Origin: Yanghanlia sp047501535 | Lineage (GTDB): Bacteria; Pseudomonadota; Gammaproteobacteria; Burkholderiales; Burkholderiaceae_B | Length of the DNA stretch: 64,000 nucleotides | Direction of reading: 5' to 3' | Assembly: GCF_047501535.1 (NCBI RefSeq) | Contig: NZ_JAZDRJ010000011.1 | Location: 1 to 64,000, forward strand | Shown here: piece by piece, positions 54,114-63,226 of the stretch | Layout: every line of letters starts with the position of its first letter | Position numbering within the stretch: the stretch's first letter is position 1 | The notes under the pieces: generated by a model | Seen by the model: the letters and a program-made list of their open reading frames with translations, nothing else | Database searches by the model: none | Told to the model about the DNA's origin: nothing | Made by a program: the position numbers and the translations under genes

Positions 54114-54574
54114 TGCGAGCCTCCGGGCGATTGGAATTCAGAAATGGCTTTGACGAATTCCCCAACATCCTCGAAGCTGCGGTACACCGATGCAAAGCGC
54201 ACATAAGCGACTTCGTCGAGTTCGCGTAACTCGGCCATGACCAAGTCGCCGATAAACCGCGAAGTGACTTCTTTCTGCCCGCTATGCAACAGTTGATCGC
54301 AAATGCGTTCGACGGCGGAATCCATTTGGTCTGTACTGACCGGACGTTTGCGCAGTGCCAGCTTGAAACTGGCCTGCAGCTTGGCAATATCGAACTCAAC
54401 CCGCGTGCCGTTACGCTTCACCACTGCGGGCATGAGCAGCTCAGCCCGCTCGAAAGTGGTGAAGCGGCGTTCGCAGGCGGGGCAGCGACGCCGGCGCCGG
54501 ATGACATCGCCCTCGTCCTGCACACGCGTGTCGATCACTTGGGTATCGGTGCGGTTGCAGTAAGGGCATTTCAT
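54110..54574 (-). CDS. nrdR: Transcriptional repressor NrdR
   Basis: This 154-residue repressor of ribonucleotide reductase genes has a zinc ribbon (CPYC at residues 3-6 and CPAC at 31-34, with RRRRR between) followed by an ATP-cone domain (VVKRNGTRVEFDIAKLQASF). It senses ATP/dATP. It lies 24 bases after glyA and overlaps ribD, the usual betaproteobacterial context. Confidence 0.97.
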   Translation of the reverse strand: MKCPYCNRTDTQVIDTRVQDEGDVIRRRRRCPACERRFTTFERAELLMPAVVKRNGTRVEFDIAKLQASFKLALRKRPVSTDQMDSAVERICDQLLHSGQKEVTSRFIGDLVMAELRELDEVAYVRFASVYRSFEDVGEFVKAISEFQSPGGSQ

Positions 54575-54598
54575 GACGCGGGCCGCTGCCTGGAAGGA

Positions 54599-55843
54599 TT
54601 AACGGTAAACGGGGAAACGTGCCGTCAACTCGTTGACCTTGGCGCGCACAGCGGCCAAGTGAGCTTCGTCGTACGGGTTGTCGAGCACATCGGCCAACAG
54701 ATTGGCGGTGAGCTCGGCTTCGGCTTCCTTGAAACCACGGGTAGTCATGGCCGGAGAGCCCAGACGCACACCACTGGTGACGAAAGGCTTTTCAGGGTCG
54801 TTCGGAATCGCATTCTTGTTGACCGTGATATGCGCCTTGCCAAGGGCGATTTCGGCATCCTTCCCGGTAATACCTTTAGCGCGCAAATCTACCAGCATCA
54901 CATGGCTTTCAGTGCGACCTGAAACAATGCGCAGGCCGCGCTTGACTAGGGTGTCGGCCAATACTTGCGCATTCTTGATGACCTGTGCGGCGTAATCCTT
55001 AAAGCTGGGATCCAGCGCTTCCTTGAAGGCGACAGCCTTGGCAGCGATGACATGCATCAGCGGGCCGCCCTGAATGCCGGGGAAGATGGCCGAGTTGACG
55101 ATTTTTTCGTGTTCGGCCTTCATCATGATAACGCCGCCACGCGGGCCACGCAGCGATTTGTGCGTGGTGGAAGTGACGAAGTCGGCGTGCGGAACCGGGT
55201 TGGGGTATTGGCCGCCAGCGACGAGGCCTGCATAGTGGGCGATATCCACCATGAACAAGGCGCCGTTTTCGCGAGCGATACGGCCCATGCGCTCAAAGTC
55301 GATACGCAGGGCGTAAGCGGAAGCTCCGCCGACAATCAGCTTGGGTTTGTGTTCGCGAGCCAGGCGCTCAAGCGCGTCGTAATCGAGCTCTTCTTTTTCG
55401 TTCAGGCCATAGGAAACAAAGTTGTACAGCTTCCCGGAGGCGTTAACCGGCGAACCATGTGTCAGGTGGCCCCCTTCGGCCAGGTTCATACCCAGCACGG
55501 TGTCACCGGGCTTGAGTACCGCCATGTACACACCCTGGTTGGCTTGCGAACCCGAGTTAGGCTGCACGTTGGCGGCTTCAGCGCCGAAGATTTCCTTTAG
55601 GCGGTCAATCGCCAGCTGTTCAACGATATCCACATATTCGCAGCCGCCGTAATAGCGCTTGCCCGGATACCCTTCCGCATACTTGTTGGTGAGCTGAGTT
55701 CCCTGCGCCTGCATCACGGCGGGGCTGGTGTAGTTCTCAGAGGCAATCAACTCGATGTGTTGCTCTTGGCGCTCGTTCTCTTTCTGAACGGCTGCCCAGA
55801 CTTCTGCATCGACCTTATCGAGGGTATTGGAGCGGTCAAACAT
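54599..55843 (-). CDS. glyA: Serine hydroxymethyltransferase
   Basis: This 414-residue PLP enzyme converts serine and tetrahydrofolate to glycine and methylene-THF. The PLP lysine is Lys229 in TSTTHKSLRGPRGG, the same number as in E. coli. Other signatures are NKYAEGYPGKRYYGGCEYVD and MNLAEGGHLTHGSPVN. It is the first gene of the glyA-nrdR-ribD-ribE run, downstream of a terminator that closes the tyrS-ybhB unit. Confidence 0.97.
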   Translation of the reverse strand: MFDRSNTLDKVDAEVWAAVQKENERQEQHIELIASENYTSPAVMQAQGTQLTNKYAEGYPGKRYYGGCEYVDIVEQLAIDRLKEIFGAEAANVQPNSGSQANQGVYMAVLKPGDTVLGMNLAEGGHLTHGSPVNASGKLYNFVSYGLNEKEELDYDALERLAREHKPKLIVGGASAYALRIDFERMGRIARENGALFMVDIAHYAGLVAGGQYPNPVPHADFVTSTTHKSLRGPRGGVIMMKAEHEKIVNSAIFPGIQGGPLMHVIAAKAVAFKEALDPSFKDYAAQVIKNAQVLADTLVKRGLRIVSGRTESHVMLVDLRAKGITGKDAEIALGKAHITVNKNAIPNDPEKPFVTSGVRLGSPAMTTRGFKEAEAELTANLLADVLDNPYDEAHLAAVRAKVNELTARFPVYR

Positions 55844-55952
55844 GGGGCGATCCTTGCTTTACAAGAAATGAATCCAATATTCTAGCCTGTTCCCCTGCGT
55901 GAGGCGCTTAAAACCCCTTTTATGAAACGCAACCACAGGCAGAAACGAAAAT

Positions 55953-55986
55953 GGCAGGGCGCCACCATACGGAAAGCCGCCCTGCC
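55953..55986 (-). terminator. Terminator of the tyrS-ybhB unit
   Basis: GGCAGGGCG pairs with CGCCCTGCC around a 16-base loop. On the minus strand a T-rich stretch (ATTTTCGTTT) follows. It separates ybhB from glyA. Confidence 0.75.
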
Positions 55987-56020
55987 CTAACCAAACGGGT
56001 GAGTTACACCCGCTTCGGTG

Positions 56021-56653
56021 TTACTTAGATATGAGACGCGGGTTCAGCGTATAGATCCCGGTTATCGAAGCCTGCGCGAGAATATGCCCTTGCATGGCAT
56101 TGAGCACGTCGTTAGCGTTGAAGCGCCCTTCTACCGGAAGTTCTTGTACATCCAACGCATAGACGGTGAACACATAGCGATGCGGGATGGAGTCATTCCA
56201 GGGTGGGCAGGGGCCGTCATAACCGAAATAGTCGCCATTCATATCGCGATCGTTCGCGAACCAGCCGGTGTAATCGTTGAGACCCTGGCGGGTGCCGTCA
56301 AGAGCCAGCGGGCCCGCTTTGCCTCGCGGCGTGATGCCATCGGAATAAGCGCCTTCTGCGATCTGCGTGGTGTGCGCCGGAATATCGATCAGCACCCAGT
56401 GATAGAAATCCACCCGAGGCAAGGTATCGGGAATTTCGCGGCCTTCCTGGTTGACGTCATCCGGTTTACTGGGGACATCTGGATCGTGGCAGATGACCAC
56501 GAACGATTTGGTAGCAGCCGGTGCATCTGACCACGCAAGGTGCGGATTCGCATTACCTGCCAGCGCTACGTGCGTACTGGCGTCTGGCTTGGCAAAAGCA
56601 TTGTGCTCGGGGATATTTCCCTGATCGGTAAACGACTCACTGATAAGCTTCAT
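56021..56653 (-). CDS. YbhB/YbcL family Raf-kinase-inhibitor-like protein
   Basis: This 210-residue soluble protein has the phosphatidylethanolamine-binding-protein fold. It has the bacterial signature HLAWSDAPAATKSFVVICHD, followed by DFYHWVLIDIPAHT and GPCPPWNDSIPHRYVFTVYA, which form the ligand pocket with Asp, Pro and His. It is longer than E. coli YbhB (about 158) because of inserted loops, for example PSKPDDVNQEGREI. No signal peptide is seen. The start lies 14 bases after the tyrS stop. Confidence 0.9.
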   Translation of the reverse strand: MKLISESFTDQGNIPEHNAFAKPDASTHVALAGNANPHLAWSDAPAATKSFVVICHDPDVPSKPDDVNQEGREIPDTLPRVDFYHWVLIDIPAHTTQIAEGAYSDGITPRGKAGPLALDGTRQGLNDYTGWFANDRDMNGDYFGYDGPCPPWNDSIPHRYVFTVYALDVQELPVEGRFNANDVLNAMQGHILAQASITGIYTLNPRLISK

Positions 56654-56667
56654 CGCGAACTCCTAGA

Positions 56668-57897
56668 TCAAACTGTTAGCGTTATGCGGGCAAACTTGCG
56701 CTTGCCAACTTGTACCACGTAAGTACCAGCCCCCAATTCCAGGGATTTATCTTCAATTCGTTGGCCATCGACCTTTACGCCGCCCTGCTGAACGTTGCGT
56801 TGCGCTTCGGAACCCGAGACGGCCAGACCGGCTTCCCGCAGTATCTTGAGTATACCCATCGGTGCTTGGCCAACCGTGATTTCCGGCATGTCGTCAGGGA
56901 TAGCCCCATCGCGGAAACGCGCTTCAAAAGAAGCCAGGGCGTCTTCCGCTGCTTTCCTGGAATGAAAACGCTCAATAATTTCTTGAGCCAACGCCACCTT
57001 GGCTTCACGGGGGTTTAACCCGTCTTTCACCTGCTGTTGCAACGCTTCGATATCTTCCAGGGAACGGAAGGAAAGCAACTCATAATAACGCCACATCAGC
57101 GTGTCAGAGATTGACATCAGTTTGCCAAACATGGAGTCCGGCGCTTCGGTGATGCCGATATAGTTGCCCTTGGACTTGGACATTTTATCGACGCCATCCG
57201 TGCCTTCCAGAAGCGGCATGGTCAGGATGCACTGCGATTCCATGCCGTATTCCCTCTGCAGTTCGCGCCCCACCAGCAGGTTGAATTTCTGATCGGTGCC
57301 CCCCATTTCCAGGTCGGCCTTGAGTTCGACGGAATCGTAGCCTTGCAGCAGGGGGTAAAGAAATTCGTGAACGGAAATGGGAATACCGCCCTTGAAGCGC
57401 CGTGTGAAGTCTTCGCGCTCCATCATGCGTGCCACGGTGTACCGCGATGCAAGTTTGATCATGCCGCGTGCGCCGAGTTTGTCGCACCACTCGGAGTTGT
57501 ATCGGATTTCCGTACGCGCCGGATCGAGCACCATGCTGGCCTGCTCGTAATAAGTTTTTGCGTTTTCGTGGATTTGTTCCGGCGTGAGCGGCGGGCGGGT
57601 CGTATTGCGACCGCTGGGGTCGCCGATCAGCGCAGTAAAGTCACCAATCAGGAAGATCACCTGGTGGCCGAGATCCTGCAGTTGGCGCATTTTATTCAGC
57701 ACAACCGTGTGACCAAGGTGGATGTCCGGCGCGGTGGGATCCAGCCCCAATTTGATACGCAATGGCTTGCTCTCGGCGCGGCTGCGGGCAAGCTTGCGCA
57801 CGAACTCGGATTCAACCAGCAGTTCGTCACAACCACGTTTGACTATTTTAAGATCGTGTTCGACTTCTGGAGTGATGGGGGCTTCGTTGAGCGGCAT
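56668..57897 (-). CDS. tyrS: Tyrosyl-tRNA synthetase
   Basis: This 409-residue class I synthetase is of the TyrRZ-like longer type. The start at 57897 (MPLNEAPITPEVEHDLKIVK) is the family N-terminus; a frame reaching 58056 adds an implausible leader. The HIGH-type motif is HLGH (in PDIHLGHTVVLNK), KMSKS is DKMSKSKGNYIG, and the C-terminal S4 RNA-binding domain is at about 345-409. It is divergent from the M23 peptidase gene. Confidence 0.96.
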   Translation of the reverse strand: MPLNEAPITPEVEHDLKIVKRGCDELLVESEFVRKLARSRAESKPLRIKLGLDPTAPDIHLGHTVVLNKMRQLQDLGHQVIFLIGDFTALIGDPSGRNTTRPPLTPEQIHENAKTYYEQASMVLDPARTEIRYNSEWCDKLGARGMIKLASRYTVARMMEREDFTRRFKGGIPISVHEFLYPLLQGYDSVELKADLEMGGTDQKFNLLVGRELQREYGMESQCILTMPLLEGTDGVDKMSKSKGNYIGITEAPDSMFGKLMSISDTLMWRYYELLSFRSLEDIEALQQQVKDGLNPREAKVALAQEIIERFHSRKAAEDALASFEARFRDGAIPDDMPEITVGQAPMGILKILREAGLAVSGSEAQRNVQQGGVKVDGQRIEDKSLELGAGTYVVQVGKRKFARITLTV

Positions 57898-58087
57898 ATG
57901 TGAATGATCTGCGAAGACAGATTTGATGGATATCGACTTGAAGGACAAAAAAAGCGCGAAAGGCCTCGAAAACCTCGCAGGAATCGGATAGCATAGCGTG
58001 TTAACTGCAACCCTGCATGTACAAAAACACATGCTCGGGGCTAAGCACGCCAGCAACGCAGCATCTTATCATCCAGGTCTTTCGCCC

Positions 58088-59482
58088 ATGTCCGAGAAAG
58101 GGAACCACGACACCCCCTCCTTGCGCACTGCGATGCGCTCCCATCGCAAACCCTTCCACTTCGTCCGCAAAAGCCTGTTATTGGTGGCCCTGGGCCTGTT
58201 TGGCACTGCGGGCGCGCTGGCTGTGGTGCAACCCCCGGAAAAGCCCCCCGTTTATACAGAACAAAGCGTTCTCCCCCTACCCGAAATCGAAGTACTGTCC
58301 GAAGTCGCAACCAGCGACCCATTCATCGGCGAAACGGTGATCCGGCGCGGCGACACCCTGGCCGCACTGCTGCAGCGCCTCCACGTACAAGAAGCCGGTT
58401 TGCAAGCCTTCCTTGTACAGGAACCCGCCGCGCGCTCCATTTACAAGCTGTACCCGGGCCGCATCGTCCGCGCGGCACTCGATCACGAAGGCAAACTGGT
58501 TTCCCTGCGCTACGATCACACGCCGGGCACCCGCGACGAAGGGCGTTATGTCAGCCGCTGGCTGGAAATCACCCCAGACGGCAAGGGCGGTTTCGAGGCT
58601 AACGAACGAGAACAGGTCGCCGACACCCAGGTCCGCATAGCCGAAGGCGAAATCAAAAGCTCTTTGTTCGGCGCAACCGATGCTGTCGGCATCCCCGACC
58701 ACATCACCTTTCAGATGGCTGAAATTCTCAGCAGCAAGATCGACTTCATGCGCGATCTGCGTAAGGGCGATCGTTTCCGCATTGTTTACGAAACCTACAC
58801 CAGCGAAGGCCGCGATGTCGGCGCAGGCCGCGTACTCGCCCTGGAATTCCTCAACAAGAACAATACCTACGACGCGGTATGGTTTCAGCCTGAAGACGCA
58901 TCCGGCGGCTACTACGATTTCGAAGGGAAAAGCCTGCAAGGCGCCTTCTTGCGCAACGCTCTGAAGTTCACCCGCATCAGCTCCACCTTTGGCGGTCGCC
59001 GCCATCCGGTGCATGGCGGGTGGCGCAAGCACAATGGTGTCGACTACGCAGCACCCAGCGGAACTCCCATTCACGCCACTGCCGATGGCGTCATTAAGTT
59101 CGCAGGCTGGCAACGCGGCTACGGCAACACCATTATCATTGAGCACCACAACAACATCACAACGCTCTACGCTCACCAGAAAGGCTTTGCCAAGGGCATC
59201 AAAAAAGGCGTCAAAGTCAGCCAGGGCACGCATATTGGTTATGTCGGCTCCACAGGTTGGTCCACCGGCCCGCACTTGCATTACGAATTCCGCGTAAACA
59301 ACAAGGCGGTCGACCCTCTCTCCGTCGATCTTCCCGTAGTCCGTACGCTCAATGCGGAAGAACGCAAGCAATTTGATACGGCCGTGGCGCAATACCGTAG
59401 CCATATCCAATTGCTTCAGGGCCCCGCCATTGCCACCACAGCCGACGACGCTGCCGAGCCCACTCAACTGGCCGGCCGCTAA
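58088..59482 (+). CDS. M23-family zinc metallopeptidase (murein endopeptidase-like)
   Basis: The protein is 464 residues from the chosen ATG at 58088, just before the basic N-terminus and membrane anchor (RKSLLLVALGLFGTAGALAV). The middle has an OapA/LysM-like domain (GDTLAALLQRLHVQEAG). The peptidase domain has the zinc ligands in HPVHGGWRKHNGVDYAAPSG and HLHYEF. Such proteins cut peptide crosslinks in peptidoglycan in the periplasm. An in-frame ATG at 57998 would add 30 residues and is less likely. It is followed after 12 bases by anmK, a cell-wall recycling gene, which suits a shared theme. Confidence 0.92.
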   Translation: MSEKGNHDTPSLRTAMRSHRKPFHFVRKSLLLVALGLFGTAGALAVVQPPEKPPVYTEQSVLPLPEIEVLSEVATSDPFIGETVIRRGDTLAALLQRLHVQEAGLQAFLVQEPAARSIYKLYPGRIVRAALDHEGKLVSLRYDHTPGTRDEGRYVSRWLEITPDGKGGFEANEREQVADTQVRIAEGEIKSSLFGATDAVGIPDHITFQMAEILSSKIDFMRDLRKGDRFRIVYETYTSEGRDVGAGRVLALEFLNKNNTYDAVWFQPEDASGGYYDFEGKSLQGAFLRNALKFTRISSTFGGRRHPVHGGWRKHNGVDYAAPSGTPIHATADGVIKFAGWQRGYGNTIIIEHHNNITTLYAHQKGFAKGIKKGVKVSQGTHIGYVGSTGWSTGPHLHYEFRVNNKAVDPLSVDLPVVRTLNAEERKQFDTAVAQYRSHIQLLQGPAIATTADDAAEPTQLAGR

Positions 59483-59494
59483 GCACCCTGTCAC

Positions 59495-60613
59495 ATGAGC
59501 GCCGCCCGGTTCTATGTCGGCCTCATGTCCGGCACCAGTCTGGATGCCGTGGATGCTGTACTGCTGCAGATCAATGCCTCGGGCCGCGCCCGGGCGCTTG
59601 ACTGCGCTTCAATATCTCTACCCGCCGCCTTGCGGGCAGAGTTACTGGCTTTGAACGCCCCCGGCCAAGACGAACTTGGCCGCGCTGCGCTGGTTTCAGC
59701 CGAATTGGCCCGGCTTTATGCCGACACCGTACGAAAGTTGCTGGAAAAAACCGGCGTTTCCCCTTCCAACATCGCAGCCATAGGCGCACACGGCCAGACA
59801 GTACGCCATCGCCCCGACCTCGGCTACACCATTCAGTTGAATGCTCCCGCCTTGCTTGCCGAACTCACTGGCATTGATGTCATCGCCGATTTCCGCAGCC
59901 GCGACATTGCCGCCGGCGGCCAAGGCGCTCCACTGGTGCCGGCCTTTCATGCCGCACAGTTTGCCTCGGAGCAGGCCAGGGTCATCCTGAACCTGGGAGG
60001 CATAGCCAATATCACCGTGCTGGGAACAGACGGCTCTACCCGTGGTTTTGATACCGGCCCGGCCAATATGTTGATGGACGCCTGGGCGCAACGGCATTTA
60101 CGCCTGCCATACGATGCCGACGGCGCCTGGGCCGCATCGGGGCAAGCTCGGCCGTCGTTACTGGACAATATGTTGGCGGACCCCTGGTTTGCACTGCCTC
60201 CCCCCAAGTCAACGGGCCGAGACGATTTCAACCTTGAGTGGCTCCACATCAAGTTGCAAGAAAGCTTTGGCGCAGATCAAGCAGCCTGGCCTTCTGCTGC
60301 CGATATCCAAGCCAGTTTGCTGGCGCTGACCACACAAAGCATAGCGAATGCCATACGTACTTATGCGCCGGAAGCGGAGCAGGTGTTGGTATGTGGTGGT
60401 GGAGCAAGAAACAAGACGTTGATGTCGGCGCTGCAAGCCGCCCTGCCCTGTTCGCTAGATAGCACGGACAACCACGGCCTACCTGCTCAATGGGTGGAAG
60501 CCGCAGCCTTTGCATGGCTGGCCTGGTGCCACGACACCGGAAAACCTGCGGGCCTTCCAGACGTGACAGGCGCCCGCAAGCCCGTCATATTAGGCTGCAG
60601 GCACCTGGCTTAA
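59495..60613 (+). CDS. anmK: Anhydro-N-acetylmuramic acid kinase
   Basis: This 372-residue sugar kinase phosphorylates and opens 1,6-anhydroMurNAc released in peptidoglycan turnover. Motifs are GLMSGTSLDAVDAVL at the N-terminus, GAHGQTVRHRP, VIADFRSRDIAAGGQGAPLV, NLGGIANITVLG and VCGGGARNKTLM. It is encoded directly after an M23 endopeptidase gene. It converges with erpA. Confidence 0.96.
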   Translation: MSAARFYVGLMSGTSLDAVDAVLLQINASGRARALDCASISLPAALRAELLALNAPGQDELGRAALVSAELARLYADTVRKLLEKTGVSPSNIAAIGAHGQTVRHRPDLGYTIQLNAPALLAELTGIDVIADFRSRDIAAGGQGAPLVPAFHAAQFASEQARVILNLGGIANITVLGTDGSTRGFDTGPANMLMDAWAQRHLRLPYDADGAWAASGQARPSLLDNMLADPWFALPPPKSTGRDDFNLEWLHIKLQESFGADQAAWPSAADIQASLLALTTQSIANAIRTYAPEAEQVLVCGGGARNKTLMSALQAALPCSLDSTDNHGLPAQWVEAAAFAWLAWCHDTGKPAGLPDVTGARKPVILGCRHLA

Positions 60614-60649
60614 AAACAATAACGCCGCCGCTAAACAGCTACGGCTGGT

Positions 60650-61018
60650 TCAAGGCGCGAAGGACGAGCCACAACCGCAAGTGGTGTTGGCGTTGGGGTT
60701 GCGAATAACGAACTGAGCGCCATCCAAGTCGTCTTTGTAGTCGATTTCAGCACCGACCAGATACTGAAAGCTCATGGGGTCAACCAGAAGCTCGACCCCT
60801 TCTTTCAGAATGGTGGTGTCGTCATCATTAACGGTTTCGTCGAAAGTGAAGCCGTACTGAAAACCAGAACAGCCCCCGCCTTGCACGAAAACTCGCAGCT
60901 TGAGTTGAGGGTTGTCCTCGTCTTCCAGCAACTCTTTGACTTTGGCCGCTGCCGCGTCAGAAAAGAAGATGGGAGAAGGAGGCGCCTGAAGATCTACAGA
61001 TTCAACAATATTGCTCAT
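60650..61018 (-). CDS. erpA: Iron-sulfur cluster insertion protein ErpA
   Basis: This 122-residue A-type carrier has the three conserved cysteines in VQGGGCSGFQYGF and TTCGCGSSF. The start at 61018 (MSNIVESVDLQAPPSP) is the standard N-terminus; an upstream ATG at 61090 would add 24 residues. ErpA delivers clusters to apoenzymes, including formate dehydrogenase and isoprenoid enzymes in E. coli. The position downstream of argC and a coiled-coil membrane protein is common in betaproteobacteria. Confidence 0.95.
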   Translation of the reverse strand: MSNIVESVDLQAPPSPIFFSDAAAAKVKELLEDEDNPQLKLRVFVQGGGCSGFQYGFTFDETVNDDDTTILKEGVELLVDPMSFQYLVGAEIDYKDDLDGAQFVIRNPNANTTCGCGSSFAP

Positions 61019-61096
61019 AGAGAACTCCGGCAGGGTTAAAGCCTGCACAAATTTGATTCTTAAACTACTATAGCACCCGCTGGCTGCCAAATGCAG

Positions 61097-61897
61097 TTAG
61101 TCTTCCACGGGCAAATCCACACTACGTGACGTGCGCAACACATTGCCTTCCAGCACATTCAGCGTCACAGACTTCAGATCAAGGCCAGCAGGCACCGTAA
61201 GCAGCCCACTGCTACGCTGGAAATCGGAAAACTCCAATTTCAGAGGTTCCTGGGCAGCAGCGTCAGACTCCTGGGCCGCACTATCAGGCTCGTCACCCGT
61301 TGACGGCGCCGTCGCGATAGATAACGGTACGCTGACTTCCTCGCCCGCTGCAATACCCGATGCGACGAACTGCAGGCTGCCCTCAAAGGGCGTGTCGTTG
61401 GAGCCACTACGCATCAGTAACGCTCTGTACTTCAGGTGGGGGCCTGCACGCTCAAAATCAAGAGCGCGTATGGTAACAGCCCCTTGCGGACCGGGCGGGA
61501 TCAGTTGTTCGTAGAACGCCAGCGAATTCTGGGCCTTACCAAGATCTTCCTGCAAAGTACCAACCACGCTCTCCAGCCCTCGGCGGGTACTTTCCTCGAC
61601 CAATAAGCGCCCCTCAAGTGCTGCAACCATACTGTTGGCTTCCAGCAGCTTGCCACGTGCGGCTGCGAGGTCCTGTTCATAAGCCTGAGCGCGTGCCTGA
61701 GCGGCTTCGAGAGCCGGCCGCTCAAACATAAAGAAGACTATGGCGCCCCCCACCACAGCACCAACCAGCATAGCAATGATGAGCGCGAGCCGACGCCCCA
61801 TTGCGAAGCGCCCGCCGCCTTTGCTTGGCAACGTCGTCACCTGAGTGTTCGGCGCGACCACCACCGCAGTACGTTCGTTATGAGTAGGCTGTCCCAT
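61097..61897 (-). CDS. Single-pass membrane protein with coiled coil (DUF6776-like)
   Basis: This 266-residue protein has one membrane helix at about residues 32-52 (LALIIAMLVGAVVGGAIVFF), a coiled coil at about 58-125 rich in Ala, Glu and Leu (ERPALEAAQARAQAYEQDLA and on), and a C-terminal beta-rich region (ALDFERAGPHLKYRALLMRS). The arrangement and the place between argC and erpA match a widespread betaproteobacterial family, DUF6776 to my recollection. Function is unknown. Confidence 0.8.
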   Translation of the reverse strand: MGQPTHNERTAVVVAPNTQVTTLPSKGGGRFAMGRRLALIIAMLVGAVVGGAIVFFMFERPALEAAQARAQAYEQDLAAARGKLLEANSMVAALEGRLLVEESTRRGLESVVGTLQEDLGKAQNSLAFYEQLIPPGPQGAVTIRALDFERAGPHLKYRALLMRSGSNDTPFEGSLQFVASGIAAGEEVSVPLSIATAPSTGDEPDSAAQESDAAAQEPLKLEFSDFQRSSGLLTVPAGLDLKSVTLNVLEGNVLRTSRSVDLPVED

Positions 61898-61956
61898 GGG
61901 GGTTATAGACCCGCCTCAGGCGTTGGAGTTCCGTAACAGCCCTACAAAAAACCGCC

Positions 61957-63021
61957 TTAGGGCAGAACGGCAATATGCTCCAGGCCGGTCGTTTCTGGCA
62001 AGCCGAACATAAGATTCATGTTCTGTACTGCTTGGCCCGACGCCCCCTTTGTGAGGTTGTCCTGCACAACAAGAATGATGAGGCGATCGCCGCCATCGGG
62101 GCGGTGCACAGCAATACGCAAGTAGTTAGATGCGCGCACGCTGCGGGTTTCCGGCAGGCTGCCAGCAGGCATCACGTCGACAAAGGGCTCACCCGCATAG
62201 AACTGCTCAAACAGCGCTTGGAAATCGGTATCGAGCGCCGAGGGATTGATACGCACATGCAGCGTAGAGAACATGCCGCGAATCATTGGCACCAGATGAG
62301 GCGTGAATGTCAGCCCCACGGGTTGACCTGCCAGCAATTCTAATTGCTCGGAGATTTCAGGGTGGTGGCGATGGCCCATTACGCCATAGGCCTTGAAGTT
62401 ATCAGCCGCTTCGGAAAACAGCGAGCCTACGCTCGCCCCGCGGCCCGCTCCCGACACCCCGGACTTACAGTCGGCAATAATGTGGCCGGTATCAATGCGC
62501 ACATGCCCGTCGGCAAATAATGGAGCCAGACCCAGCAGCACGGTGGTAGGGTAGCAGCCCGGGTTGCCCACCACACGCGCTTTTGCGATGCGCTCTCGGT
62601 TGAGTTCTGACAGGCCATAAGCGGAATCTTTCAGGATATCGGGACAGGCGTGCTGCATCTTGTACCAGCGCTCGAAGCTGGATAGATTCTGCAAGCGGAA
62701 ATCCGCGGCAAGATCAATGATGCGCACACCCGCTGCGAGCAGTTTTTCGGCCTGTTCCATGGCTACGCCGTGTGGTGTGGCAAAAAAGACTACATCGCAG
62801 TTCTCAAGCCCGGCAGTGTCAGGAGTCTGGAATTTAAGATCCACCCGCCCACGCAAGCTAGGATACATGTCAGCGACCGGCACGCCATCTTCCTTGCGCG
62901 ACGTAATAGCCTGCAAATCGACGTTTGGGTGCTGGGACAGAAGCCGCAACAGCTCTACACCGGTGTACCCGGTTCCCCCTACAATTCCAACTTTGATGCG
63001 CGAATCAGCGACCGATATCAT
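61957..63021 (-). CDS. argC: N-acetyl-gamma-glutamyl-phosphate reductase
   Basis: This 354-residue enzyme carries out the third step of arginine synthesis. The start at 63021 is preferred because AGGA lies upstream and the chain then begins near the Rossmann motif VGIVGGTGYTGVELLRLL. A frame reaching 63117 would add 32 residues. The catalytic Cys156 lies in VVGNPGCYPTTVLLG, and the family phrase SGVSGAGRGAS follows. It is divergent from nirK. Confidence 0.96.
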   Translation of the reverse strand: MISVADSRIKVGIVGGTGYTGVELLRLLSQHPNVDLQAITSRKEDGVPVADMYPSLRGRVDLKFQTPDTAGLENCDVVFFATPHGVAMEQAEKLLAAGVRIIDLAADFRLQNLSSFERWYKMQHACPDILKDSAYGLSELNRERIAKARVVGNPGCYPTTVLLGLAPLFADGHVRIDTGHIIADCKSGVSGAGRGASVGSLFSEAADNFKAYGVMGHRHHPEISEQLELLAGQPVGLTFTPHLVPMIRGMFSTLHVRINPSALDTDFQALFEQFYAGEPFVDVMPAGSLPETRSVRASNYLRIAVHRPDGGDRLIILVVQDNLTKGASGQAVQNMNLMFGLPETTGLEHIAVLP

Positions 63022-63156
63022 TGTGATTCCTGAATCCATGAAACATTGATGTTGTTTTATTATGCACCACGAATCAGGTATCTGCACTTCAGTTTGCGCT
63101 GAAACAAAGACCCTCAATTTGTTTCACGCTTCAATAGGTCATCGACAACGATTCAC

Positions 63157-63181
63157 GCCAAGAGGGGGATACCTGCTTGGC
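63157..63181. promoter_or_regulatory. Inverted repeat in the nirK promoter region
   Basis: GCCAAG and CTTGGC are separated by 13 bases and lie 46-70 bases upstream of the nirK start. It does not match an FNR/DNR box (TTGAT-N4-ATCAA) or a NsrR box, so any regulatory role is speculative. Confidence 0.3.
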
Positions 63182-63226
63182 AACCCTTAAGAAAAGCATA
63201 ACGCTTACACAAAACGGAGCCATATC

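Noticed and set aside
58277..59494. A 405-codon minus-strand frame opposite the M23 peptidase gene.
   Set aside because: The plus-strand frame carries the zinc motifs and membrane anchor; the opposite frame has no features.
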